From positions 153,166,406 through 153,230,405 of the forward strand of contig NC_039363.1 in NCBI RefSeq assembly GCF_003573695.1: DNA of 64,000 nucleotides, given 5' to 3'. The DNA comes from Papaver somniferum (Eukaryota; Streptophyta; Magnoliopsida; Ranunculales; Papaveraceae). Below are positions 1 through 9,048 of this stretch, one piece after another (position 1 is the stretch's first letter; each line of letters starts with the position of its first letter). A program made the translations under genes and the position numbers. The notes under the pieces are model-generated. The model searched no databases. It saw only the letters and a program-made list of their open reading frames with translations, and was not told the DNA's origin.

Positions 1-1485
1 CTTTTAATTAAAGGTGTAAGTTGGCTGATCGAGACACTTAATTCCTTAAGAAACCGAATCTAGACTATCCATGTCAGTCTTAAAACGATCACGACCGCAC
101 GATTTGGCCGACCAATTTAACGAGCTTGACCTTCTCCCAACGCGACCAAACAAGCTCCATGGTATTCACCAGCGGGCCCACTTTTACTCCAACCAATGGG
201 AATTCTCCTAGCCTTCCAACAACAACCATAACCGCTAGCCAAAATAGGCCAGCTGCGCGGATGAAAAAGGTTTCAATCGAATTAAGACCGCACATGGCAG
301 TCTTAAATCAATCGTGTCCGTCAAACTTCGCCATCCGAATTGACCGATCTAGATTTTATTTTAAGCGACCAGCAAGGCACGAATATGCTCGCTGGCGGCT
401 CAACTATAGCCTCGACCAATCGCATTGCTTCAAACCTTCCAGCAATGCCGCAAACCGGTCGTCCAAAGAGTGCTGGCCACACGTCTTTAAAATCCTAGAG
501 TACATAACTGCCGCAAAATGATCTCGGCCATCAAACTTTTCCATCCGAATCGACTAACCTAGATCTGATTTCGAAGAACCAATGAGAAGTCGTCGGGATC
601 TCCTGCAACCCCTCTTCCATGAGGACTGATCGGCTTGTCCTCAGCCTACCCATATAACTCCTGGTGGCCACCCAAAGTTGGTTGTCCACGCTACTCATAA
701 GAGTCTTAAATAAATTAACGACAATCCACAACTGCGGGAAATCATCTTAGCCATCCAACTTGAAGAGCTGATTTAACCAGCTCAGATTTAATTTGGGTTA
801 ACCAATGGGATGTCAAAATGGTTACCATCCATCATTCTCTTATAGGGATCGATCACCTCATCTCCAATGTACATGGACAACTCCTGGTAGCTTCCCGAAG
901 ATGGCCGGTCATGCTCCTTTTAAGACATTAAGTTCCTCGACTAATCAAAACAAGCTTTATACAAGGATGCTTCATGAGCATCGATTATTTTAAGTTGATT
1001 GCTTAAAAGTGATGTTTATATGCATCGAATACATATTTATGAATATCGATTTCACAAACAAATTAATTATTTAACCTAAGAGCATTGCATGCTATTTTTT
1101 TACATCAAGTCGTATGACTTGATTTGTCACATATGATTGGTCGCCGCCTAGCTTGCTCGTGATTGGTCGAAATAAATTAGGTCTTGCAAGAAAGACCCAC
1201 TCAGCAACTTGCTACATATTTTCCACGAAAATACCCGAGACATCAAACATGTCACCAACTGGGGGATGTTCATCAGGGTATTGGTTTGGCGGTTTACAGC
1301 GTGCGGCGTGCAACACGCCCATTATGATAAAGTGTCAGGAAAGGCGGACGGTTGATAGCAGTAAATGAGTAGTGGGTGTAAAGATGACCGGTCTTCCCTT
1401 CATGACAGGGACATGGTTTTCACCAATTTTACACGATCCTCACTTCTCCACTACTTAACTACCTCAACTTCCTACGAGATTAGTG
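1..1485 (+). repeat. Left-truncated Tat-like LTR, U3 side, with ~215-bp degenerate tandem repeats
   Basis: Orientation follows from the downstream half at 2924-3331, which carries a TATA box and ends at a primer-binding site. Within 1-970 the same diverged block recurs about five times at roughly 190-220 bp spacing. Landmarks are the word GTCTTAAA near 78, 298, 485 and 705 followed by a 'catc(c/a)aact...atccgaat' stretch, and ACCAATGG/ACCAATGAG near 191, 580 and 801. Divergence between copies is high. No coding frame is conserved across copies. I infer that this is the repeat-rich U3 of an old LTR; the left end is outside the window. Confidence 0.5.
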
Positions 1486-2923
1486 TGATAGACACATTTT
1501 TGTGTCTGAATTGTCCTCTGTGTCTTTATTGCTAGTGCTTGATTTTGCATGGTGTTTTTATGTTTGTGTAGGTGTTTTTGGAGAAATACACTTGTGTGGA
1601 AAAAGTTTCTCAAAAAGTGCTATTTGGACCCCTGGAGGACATTTGCTATACGGACCCCAGATTTGGCTAAGGGGCACCCAAGGCCCAAATTCATCTTAAG
1701 CACCCAAATTCATCCTTAGCACCCATCTTCTTCTTTTGAATTTCATTTTTGGCGGGAAAATAAAAAACAGAACTGTGTAATTTTCGATCGAAGTTTGAAG
1801 GAGTTCTGGGTTGATTAAAGGGCTGAAATTTGTTGGGAAGTTGTTATATGTCCCAACAAAACTATCATAAGTGATTTGATCGATTAAAATTGGTTGGATT
1901 CTCGCGTAAAAGTAAACAGAGCAACACGTACACCAGGGGAAGATTTTCACGCGTCTGTTGTTGCTGAGAGAGTTTGGAATGTGCTGGGAGAATGCTAGAG
2001 GCGTGTAAAAGTTAAACAAGGAGAGTTTGCAGCTGTAAAATGTGTAAGAAGCTAAAACAGGAAAGAAAATATCCGCACTGCCGAGAATTTGTGAAGTTAT
2101 GGAGGAGATTCGATGCATTTTTCGGGTATAAATAGAGTCCCTTGGGTCATATGAGGGGGACGCAGAGTTTGGGGAGATTATAGAGCATCACAGAGTCGAG
2201 AAAATCAAGTTCCAGAAATATTTTTCTGATGCTGCTCATCTGAAGAACGCGAAGAACAGACCATCCAAGACAATCGTTTTTCAACAGTGGAAACGACACA
2301 CAGGCGAGGGTCGAGAATCAGCGACAGTACTGTTCTATCGTTCTTTTTAGTTTGTAACACTTATAATTGTTGCAAACCCGGTTTTTAATAGTTTTTCTCC
2401 ATTCCATCTTTGTAAACACCCTTTGAGCAATAAAAATGAATTTTGAGTGTGTTTCCAACATGATGATGAGCTAATTCTCCCACAACCAAGGCAATGAGGA
2501 AGCTATTCACGCATGAATAATGAGTAACTATTTCATTCTCTCTAACTTATAATTATAATTTACTCAACCACTACTCTTGCAGAGTTTTTAAATGTTTACA
2601 TAATTTTCTTAATTACTTGTGATTCAATTTGATAGATTATACTTTGTTTAATCAATTGATAATCTATGCTTGGGGAATACAACTAATATTTGAGAATATG
2701 TTTGATTAATTGTGAATTAAGAAATAAGGGACTTAAAAGCTAATTAGAGTGTTGGATTATTTTCCATAATTTATTCATGTGTGATAGTGGAATCAGTGTC
2801 TTGGTTATTCCTAATAGTCTTGAATTAAGTTTTGTTTGTTTTTAAATTTCATTAAATCTAAAATCTTTTGCTTTCACAAGTCTCAACGAACTTTTTACAA
2901 CAACTCAATTAAAAATCACATCA
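1486..2923 (+). mobile_element. Solo LTR of the Athila-type family (same family as elements A and B)
   Basis: Starts TGATAGACACATTTTTGTGTC, the same start as the LTRs at 19670, 25163, 38176 and 47478, and ends ...CACATCA in the same TTCACAAGTCT...CA context as those LTR 3' ends. Shared internal landmarks are GGCGGGAAAATA near 1750, a TATA box at 2127 and TTTTGAG plus 'gctaaacc/gctaattc' near 2440-2480. There is no internal region on either side. The flanks are TAGTG (1481-1485) and CAGTG (2924-2928), a 4/5 match to a 5-bp target duplication. It splits a Tat-like LTR (1-1485 and 2924-3331). The usual origin is unequal recombination between two LTRs. Confidence 0.85.
2127..2134 (+). promoter_or_regulatory. 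LTR TATA box (solo Athila LTR)
   Basis: TATAAATA in GGGTATAAATAGAG. The same box in the same LTR context occurs at 20414 (element A) and 38865 (element B). Confidence 0.65.
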
Positions 2924-3331
2924 CAGTGCGTTCAACTATGACTTGTATAAATAGGTTTTCAATCTATTTCAACAAACAACAATTTTTGGTTATCAACACA
3001 AGTACTCAGAAATTATTCGAAACCTATAGCTTACATCCTGCAAGCAGGTTCTACATTCTGATACAAGTCATAAACAACCACACCTTACAGAGACTATCAC
3101 TCTGATCTCAACACCTTCTTCGCTTCCCTCCCTAAGATCAACCCTTCTCCTTCATTTTGTGACCGAAGCAAGATTGGAACGGCCATTTCTTGGTTTAGGC
3201 TAGGATTGTACAGATTGATCTCTCGAATTCAAAGTACTCATGTGCGGTGCATTTGTTTAGGGTTTAACTTCGTTTCTCGGCGGCACACCCAATTTACCAT
3301 TTTCAGCAGAATCATTTTTTACCCTACAACA
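2924..3331 (+). repeat. Tat-like LTR, 3' half with TATA box, ending at the PBS
   Basis: A TATA box (TATAAATA, 2946-2953) is followed about 180 bases on by sequence colinear with the 3' half of the LTRs of D and E: 'cttccctcc..aagatcaaccc', 'aacggccattt/gtcttggtttaggc', 'tacagattgatctctcgaa'. It ends ...CCCTACAACA just before a PBS at 3334. It continues the LTR interrupted at 1485 by the solo Athila LTR. It is a relative of the D/E family, not a close copy. Confidence 0.75.
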
Positions 3332-3333
3332 AA

Positions 3334-3351
3334 TTGGCGACCACAATGGGA
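3334..3351 (+). other. Primer-binding site, Tat-like
   Basis: TTGGCGACCACAATGGGA immediately after the LTR end; it differs at two positions from the PBS of D (56895) and at one from that of E (52756-52773, minus). The ATG at 3391 sits where the gag start codon of D sits (56950), but the next codons hit a stop at once. Confidence 0.75.
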
Positions 3352-3929
3352 GGTTAATCTTTCGGTTGGAAAATTAATTTCTCAATTTCAAATGGGTGGA
3401 TCTTAGATCTAATTCAATCATTAAACTCAATTAAGGTCCAACAACTAATTTCAATTCCGGTGTTTCGTTTGCTAAGAAGCTTTACAAAAATGCTTTTTCA
3501 AGCAATGCTACTGGAAATGCGTTGGACAACTGAGCACCAGTAAATCTCCCAGATGAAAGGACCAGAAAGTCTTGTGGAGATAAGAAGACATGACTACTAC
3601 TTAGAAGGGCACACTGGCTTCTCTCGAGATCCGGATGGAGAAACCGCCTCTGCAACACCACAAGTGTTATATGGATTAAAAGGACCACTCCAACCGGACG
3701 ACACAAAAATATCACAATGACTGTGGAGTGCGGATATATGTATGAAGCGGATGCCTAAGTGCAGAACCTGACGACAGTAAGTGCATTGACCCAGTAGAAC
3801 TCAATATGCATACATGTCAATGGTCAAACTAGATCTACCGAGTCAAGAAAATCATACACCAAACTACGTAGAGATGGAAACAAAAGTCTCGGGAATTTTC
3901 TTTTAGTGTGCGTTTCTACTATTCTTAAT
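3352..3929 (+). other. Decayed leader/gag region of the Tat-like element; no gene
   Basis: The first ~70 bases after the PBS resemble the D leader and gag start (ATGGGTGGATCTTAGATC against ATGGTTGATCTTAGGTC). After that I see no similarity to the D gag and no open frame longer than about 77 codons. The short minus-strand open stretch at 3482-3715 has no recognisable domain. Confidence 0.4.
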
Positions 3930-4590
3930 ATTCCTTGCAACACCGACGTGCAAAACTATATTGCTCATCTTTACTGGATTCCTTCTCTTAGAAACCAAGC
4001 TGGATTGGTAGATAAGGAAAGCTAGGAGATTCAGATTAAGATGGACAAGATAATTCTGGACACTATAAGACTTATAAATACTTATGTGGCTGCTCCTCAG
4101 ATAGCAAAGACTCCTCTGAGTCCAGTCAAAATCTCTTTACTGGAAGTTGAGAATATTATGTTTATGGATGGCTCCTATAAAGATTTTAGTATGGGAGTTG
4201 GGGTTATTCTTTGTGATATTGCAGGTATAGTAAACGGTGCGAAGTCGGACTTCGGACTTACCACAGATGCAGTTGGAGCTGAGGAAACTGCTCTCATTTT
4301 GGCTCTCTCTGGGGCAAGGGAGGAGGGTTTGTCTAAAGTCTTGTTTGCTAGTGACTGTCAATAGTTGGTGGAATTTGTAAATGGAGGCAGTCATGTGTCG
4401 AATTGGAGAAGCAGTGATCTAGTTGAAATCTGTCGGAGTTTGTTTTCTTTCAGTAATACTTACAAATTTGTGTATATTAAGCGTTCTAGGAACAAACTAG
4501 CTGATCGGCTTGCTCGTCGAGCAAGGAAACTAAGTATTAAAAGTAGTTGGTCTCCCCTTCATACTATTAAAAAAAAGAGAGGATAATGAA
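3930..4590 (+). pseudogene. LINE ORF2 3' end: RNase H domain relic
   Basis: The plus frame encodes a plant LINE-type RNase H (RVT_3-like) domain. Four expected acidic positions are visible: the D of FMDGSY (4167-4169), the E of GAEETAL, the D of ASDCQ, and the D of ADRLARRA. In L1-type LINEs this domain follows reverse transcriptase and removes RNA from the RNA/DNA hybrid. Upstream residues (HLYWIPSLRNQAGLVDK) match the usual lead-in. There are in-frame stop codons near 4023 (TAG) and at 4362-4364 (TAG directly after DCQ), so the copy is dead. Reverse transcriptase and ORF1 are absent, as in a 5'-truncated insertion. The 3' boundary is unclear; I see no clean poly(A) tail. Confidence 0.75.
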
Positions 4591-5149
4591 AGTTAGGAAA
4601 GGAAATAAGAAGAAAAGGGAAAATATATCCACCATGCCAGCCAGTAATCATTTCTCTCTTCTCTTTTTAGCTGGAAGGAATTATCTTTTCTTGTACTGTT
4701 GTTATTTTTATTCCGAGTGACAGATAAATAGGTAGTGAGACGGGACAGGACGTTAAACCATTCCTCCAAATCTTTTAAGTTTAATCTAACACTTTATCAA
4801 GGTATGGAGTTGTAAATTAACCAACCATAACCAAGAAAAGATTGCAATTAAATTACAACCTAAAAGATAAAAAGGGGATTTAAAGGGCGATCTTTTTGAG
4901 CTCAAATTAATTACTGTATAATTTTATTTTCTTCTTATAACCAATTAATCAGTCGCAGCTCGTCGGATATATTTTGAAATTTAGAGTTTTCTTCCCTGAA
5001 AGTGGTAAACAAGATATATTCTTATGAATGACCTCATTTTCTCACAATTATTACTTTGAAAATGCAAATCTTATCTTAAGGACAATTTCTATGGTAATGA
5101 TCAGATGCAAAATTTTGTTGAGCCAGATGGATGGCCAAACTGATTTTTC
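4591..5149. other. AT-rich spacer, no gene recognised
   Basis: No open frame with recognisable content, no terminal repeats and no RNA gene. It may include the 3' untranslated part of the LINE relic. Confidence 0.5.
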
Positions 5150-5179
5150 CACTATGGTAAAACACTGGGCGTTAGATAA

Positions 5180-5310
5180 CTAAGCGCGCGACCGAGGGAA
5201 AAAAGCCGGAGTCTGCGAGAAAAGCGCCGGCGTTGGTAAGCCAAGCGCCGGCGATCGAAGCTTCGACGCGGCGTCTTAACATATGACGCTGGCGTTTGTA
5301 GCAAAAACGC
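5180..5310 (+). repeat. GC-rich direct-repeat block upstream of the first gene
   Basis: Contains AAGCGCCGGCG twice (near 5222 and 5243), a GACGCGGCGTC palindrome-like word (near 5268) and GACGCTGGCGTTT followed by AAAACGCCAACG. The words are built from GCCGGCG/GCTGGCG units and recur in the block at 8215-8320. Confidence 0.6.
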
Positions 5311-5348
5311 CAACGATTTTTTTTTTAAATTAAAAATTCACTTCTTAC

Positions 5349-5357
5349 CTCTATAAA
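5349..5357 (+). promoter_or_regulatory. TATA box of the 5435 gene
   Basis: CTCTATAAATTACC about 80 bases before the ATG at 5435, followed by a CA-rich leader typical of plant 5' UTRs. Confidence 0.5.
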
Positions 5358-5434
5358 TTACCATCAAATTCAAACAATTCACTCACACCAACATTCACTT
5401 CTCCTGAATTTTCTCTTCTAAAATCTATTTCTCA

Positions 5435-5719
5435 ATGGCTGGAAAGGCAATCACACTTTTTTGCGATGCAAAATTTGAAACTGTTGTTTCTAAGATATGT
5501 GGGAGTTATAAAAAGATTGAAAATTGTAAGAGGGAAGTGCAAGTTTTTGAAGTTGCTCCAAGAAAATGTTCCGCTAAAAGGCAAAGAAGAGCTTCAGTTT
5601 TGAAAGTTAACAACTAAAAATTCAAAAACAAAGGTGAAACTGTCAAAGAGCGCGTTGAATGGAAAATACGTCAAATGAAGATAAACAGGAGGCCAAAACT
5701 TGTACTTGATTTTATTTGA
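5435..5719 (+). pseudogene. Unrecognised small basic protein, one internal stop
   Basis: The ATG at 5435 sits in a good plant context (CTCAATGGCT). The first 60 codons encode a lysine/arginine-rich protein with three cysteines in the first half and a basic stretch (KCSAKRQRRA) near residue 45-55. A TAA at 5615-5617 ends it, but the same frame stays open for 33 more codons to TGA at 5717-5719, with similar composition (RVEWKIRQMKINRRPK). This suggests a protein of about 94 residues broken by one nonsense change, or a real 60-residue product. It converges with the minus-strand gene ending at 5899. I do not recognise the family; basic composition would fit nucleic-acid binding, but that is a guess. 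Confidence 0.4.
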
Positions 5720-5898
5720 AGTTGTTATTGTCTAATAAATTTATATCTTGTAAAAGAATTGACAGTAATATCAATGAATGAAAATGTTTATATTTTAAAA
5801 TAGATTTCCACTTTAGATTAAGTGAAATTTATTACGATTCATTAAACTTGCAAATAATATCAAACTACATTTTAATAAACCACAACAAAAACATCAAA

Positions 5899-6663
5899 CT
5901 ACATCAAATCCAACGACATTCTCTCTGTAAAGTTCATAGCATTCAAAATGCCTAAACTCTCTCCCGCTTTCTTCGGTATACTTGGTCTGAGCGATGGTTT
6001 CCAATTCTTCGTTGGATAATCCAGAATTGCTACGATGGACCATCCACAATACTTCCGTATAATGTTTGACTTCATTAGTGATGAAAATGTGATTCTTAGT
6101 TCTAGGCTCTTATTGTTTCTTATGGCTTCATTCCGCGATGCTACAAAATGTCCCAATACTCTTTCCCATAAATTGTCATTGTTCATTGGTCTCACCATAC
6201 GATGTAACCAACATCGAACAAGAGCGACATCTTCTTCCATTGTAAATTCCGGCAGCGACATTCGAGTGCAGTAACGATGTGCTTGAGATGGACCACCTTT
6301 TAAAATTCTGAAACACGTTTCGTAACGAAAAGGCTTACCGTGAGCTTCCTTCCAATTATCAAGAGATGTTTGGATCACTTCATCTTAAGTTACACCGCTG
6401 AAATTTTCTCGATCAATTTCTATTACCAGAGCAAGAAATGGATGGACTGCAAGCCTAATAGAATGAAACCGAGCACGTAATCGACGAGCATCTCGGTTTC
6501 TTGGGTTTCCCGTCAATGAGACGAACATTGAAAAAACGTTCTCCCAAAAAGAACTGTCATGAGAAATAACAACATCAGTGATTACCCTATGAAAGAAATA
6601 TGCTTTGCATAGAGTTATATCCTCTTCTTGAGTAAACTTGGGACCATGATTTCTAACAGACAT
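5899..6663 (-). pseudogene. Tandem SANT/Myb-like protein of transposon type, one nonsense codon
   Basis: A single minus frame runs from ATG (6663) to TAA near 5899 and is cut once, by TAA at 6385-6387, leaving 92 and 159 codons. The N-terminal part has a trihelix/SANT-like pattern (GPKFTQEEDITLCKAYF...SSFWENVF...RLRARFHSI). Then comes a WKEAHGKPFRYETCFRILK segment, which in related plant proteins follows the SANT domain. A second SANT-like unit follows (LPEFTMEEDVALVRCWLHR...NLWERVLGHF). Two units in one frame is notable. Such proteins, often mis-annotated as 'glutathione S-transferase T3-like' or NAM-associated, are linked to Harbinger-type transposons and bind DNA. The function here is inferred from pattern only. 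Confidence 0.6.
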
Positions 6664-6733
6664 TTTTGCAAAGGAAAAGAGATGTACGAAAAAAGAAGAA
6701 GAAGAAGATGTGATTTTGGAAATGGGAGGAATG

Positions 6734-6744
6734 AAATTTATAGG
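6734..6744 (-). promoter_or_regulatory. TATA box of the minus-strand gene starting at 6663
   Basis: On the minus strand CCTATAAATTTC lies about 80 bases before the ATG at 6663. The shared 22-bp motif lies about 45 bases further upstream (6783-6804). Confidence 0.5.
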
Positions 6745-6919
6745 TCGAGAAAGAAAAGTTTGCCGTTGGAAATGAAAATTTAGCCGTTGGCGTTTGTAGT
6801 AAAATCGCCCGCGACTTTCCTTTGGGCACCCGTTTGAATTACCAACGCCTATTTTCTATTATGAATACATCACTAGGTTTTATTCTAAACCAAACCAACC
6901 GGTTTTCTCATCATCCACC

Positions 6920-7419
6920 ATGTTTTTTAAAGGCAAAGAGAAGCAAATATTATGTGTCGAAGCAAAAGAGGTTTGTCCATTATGTTTCATAGATAACCAC
7001 AGTCTTATGCAATATCCTTGGATGTATTCAAAGTGTCTCCAGGAAGGTTGTTCACGCATCAGAATGGTGATTGAATCACAACCGGAAAACTCAGGTACTT
7101 GCAATGTCAAGATCCCAATTGTCCAGAGGAACCACATATACTAGATGATGCAATGAAGATTAAAAAATAAGAAGAAGAAAAGATTGCAACACTTTGCAAA
7201 AACTTCAAACTTAAAGACAAATTGAAGAAACCGTTATTACACTGCAAGCATTGTGGATATGGAGATCACGAATACAAACATTGTCCACAGAGAATCAGTT
7301 CATGCTCAAATCCCGGTTGCAAGACTTTTACGCATTTGCGAACTTCTTCTGAAAAAGACACATATGGAAGGCATTTCTTGGAATGTCCCAGGTGTTTTTT
7401 GGTGGAGTGGGCTGATTGA
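6920..7419 (+). pseudogene. Zinc-knuckle / GRF-type zinc-finger protein, frameshifted
   Basis: The plus strand encodes a cysteine-rich protein. In order: CPLCFIDNH...KCLQEGC (about residues 19-50), a QCQDPNCPEE segment in the +1 frame near 7103, a CKHCGYGDHEYKHC zinc knuckle (7243-7284), and a C-terminal YGRHFLECPRC..EWAD that resembles a GRF-type zinc finger. Such modules bind single-stranded nucleic acid in other proteins. One frameshift lies near 7095-7105, and a TAA follows in the second frame at 7168-7170, before the zinc knuckle resumes. The gene converges with the SANT-like gene at 8087. I do not know a named family with this order. Confidence 0.5.
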
Positions 7420-7649
7420 AATTGTAGGACAAATCGATTTACTATGGTATGATGTTATTTAATTTGTTGTTTATTTTGTGTTATTACGATTATCTAAAAC
7501 CATCAATATCAAGTAATTTAAATTTTTGCTGGATTAAACATAGCACCATCAATTTAATAAATAAAAAATACTGCATTAAACAACCACACCATACATGAGA
7601 ATAAAAGAAATACATCTGATTAAAACAACTACTACATAGGCGGCGTCAG

Positions 7650-8087
7650 TTCTCGGCGGGTGGTGTAATTCCTAGGGAGATGTAGGGATCGTATTTGATG
7701 AGCACCCTAAGAATGTTGAAACAAGCATGGAATTCGAACTAACGACCGCGTTGATGATGGCCATATCGCTAGAGTTATGGGTTCAACTTTATGTTCGGCT
7801 TCACCGTTGAGCTTATTTTTGTGATTCTCCATTAGTTGAACGATGAACTCCAATACATTACAACTAATTACACTAAAACGATGTGCCAATCCCTGAGAAT
7901 CACGCCCATTAATGTTCATCGTTTCAACAGTGAACATTTTAAAAACTTTCTCCCAAAACGTCGATTGTGATACATTCCTACCGGTAGCAACATCAGCGGC
8001 AACATCTTGTGTTTGAAAAATGTATGCTCTGCAAATACCTAAATCCTTTTGTTGAGTGTATTTAACACCACGTACTCTGGGAGGCAT
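7650..8087 (-). pseudogene. SANT/Myb-like protein, second copy, frameshifted near its end
   Basis: The minus frame from ATG (8087) gives a SANT-like unit (GVKYTQQKDLGICRAYIF...STFWEKVFKMF...GLAHRFSVI) clearly related in layout to the N-terminal unit of the gene at 6663. The open frame ends at 7707. In another frame the sequence around 7640-7740 encodes FEFHACFNILRVLIKYDP, the counterpart of the KPFRYETCFRILK segment of the first copy, so a frameshift near 7780 has truncated it. It lacks the second SANT-like unit. A TATA box (ATAAATAC on the minus strand, near 8145) lies about 55 bases upstream of the ATG. Confidence 0.55.
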
Positions 8088-8276
8088 TTTTATAGATGAT
8101 TTGAGAGTGAAGAATGTGTGGATTTAGAATTGAAATGAGGAGTATTTATACATTTCAAAAAATGTAGCTGTTGGATCACAAGATTTCTCAGCCGTTCAGA
8201 TTGAGCCCTTGGGCCGGACGCTGGCGTTTCTAGTAAGGACTCTGGCGCTGTAAGTTAACACTCGCGTCTGAGGTAC

Positions 8277-8311
8277 AAACGCTGGCGTTATTTCTCCTGA
8301 CGCCAGCGTTT
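8277..8311. repeat. Perfect 12-bp GC-rich inverted repeat (hairpin)
   Basis: AAACGCTGGCGT (8277-8288), an 11-base loop, then ACGCCAGCGTTT (8300-8311). The arms are exact complements and use the same GCTGGCG word that is repeated through the cluster. Confidence 0.85.
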
Positions 8312-8340
8312 TCATCAATATCGCCTATCCTTAACACAGA

Positions 8341-9034
8341 GACGCGCTAGATATTCCGACTAAATGTTCAAATCAACGAATCTGTTGATTTGAAAATCCA
8401 TTTTTTAAGTTTGTTCATTCCATAATGGGAGCAAAATGAACAAACTCCGAATTTGTTCATTCCATAGGAACTGCTTTAAATTCACAAATTGTCTAATTCG
8501 GGTTAACTTTGTTACACTGCTAGAGAGAATTTTATGATTATTTTCTACTTTCTAATTTCTCTATAAAAAAAAATATACAAAAGAACATGTTTGTGAGGAT
8601 CATCTTATAATAAGTTTTTTTCTTTCTTTTTGGGTTCATATTTTTCCTTAATTTCCCACGCTAGAGTAACACATTCTCATTCATCCCGAGTTTCTGGGCA
8701 TCTAGCTGAAAGCCAACCAAAACATGGAACTTTAGTGTCACTGCAAGGAATCAGAATATATTGAGTCAGGTGTTGAAGAGTCCTCCCATATTGAGTTATT
8801 AGGCGGCCCCATAAAAATTTGAAAACACAAAGCAAATGGAAGGATGTGGGTTCGATCAAAAGATAAGGTAACATGGTGAATAAAGATTTCCTTACGTAAT
8901 CCATGTTGCTGAAAACCTTTCTTTCAAGGCACACATATATGCATCCAAATCCAACAAGTAGTTGTGGGAGAAAAGAATAGTGACCAAATGGGTATGAGTA
9001 TCTATAGATTTGAGTCCCTACTCATCTCATATCT
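8341..9034. other. Spacer, no gene recognised
   Basis: Contains a short repeat of 'tttgttcattccata' (near 8411 and 8450) with a reverse-complement partner between (aatgaacaaact). The 85-codon open stretch on the minus strand (8677-8934) has no domain I recognise. Confidence 0.4.
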
Positions 9035-9048
9035 AAAAAAGAAGTTTT

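Larger units (their letters stand above)
5150..8340. mobile_element. Candidate DNA-transposon-derived cluster: two convergent gene pairs
   Basis: Four small genes are arranged + - + - as two convergent pairs (5435+/6663- and 6920+/8087-). GC-rich sequence bounds the block on both sides (5180-5310 and 8215-8320), in contrast to the AT-rich surroundings. A 22-bp motif, G(A/C)CG(C/T)TGGCGTTT(G/C)TAG(C/T)AA, is present at 5285-5306, 6783-6804 and 8217-8238. Three of the genes have a TATA box close upstream of the ATG. Two encode SANT/Myb-like proteins of the kind that accompany plant DNA transposons. I could not find convincing terminal inverted repeats, target duplications or a transposase, so the mobile-element label is an inference. 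Confidence 0.45.

Noticed and set aside
89..521. Overlapping open frames on both strands as possible genes
   Set aside because: They lie inside the degenerate tandem repeat of an LTR, the frame is not kept between repeat units, and no domain is visible.
5150..8340. Terminal inverted repeats of a DNA transposon around the convergent gene cluster
   Set aside because: Left (about 5155-5200) and right (about 8310-8370) ends share only scattered GCGCG-type words; no pairing was good enough to report as ends.
8677..8934. 85-codon minus-strand frame as a gene
   Set aside because: No domain, no promoter or start context, and typical length for a chance frame.
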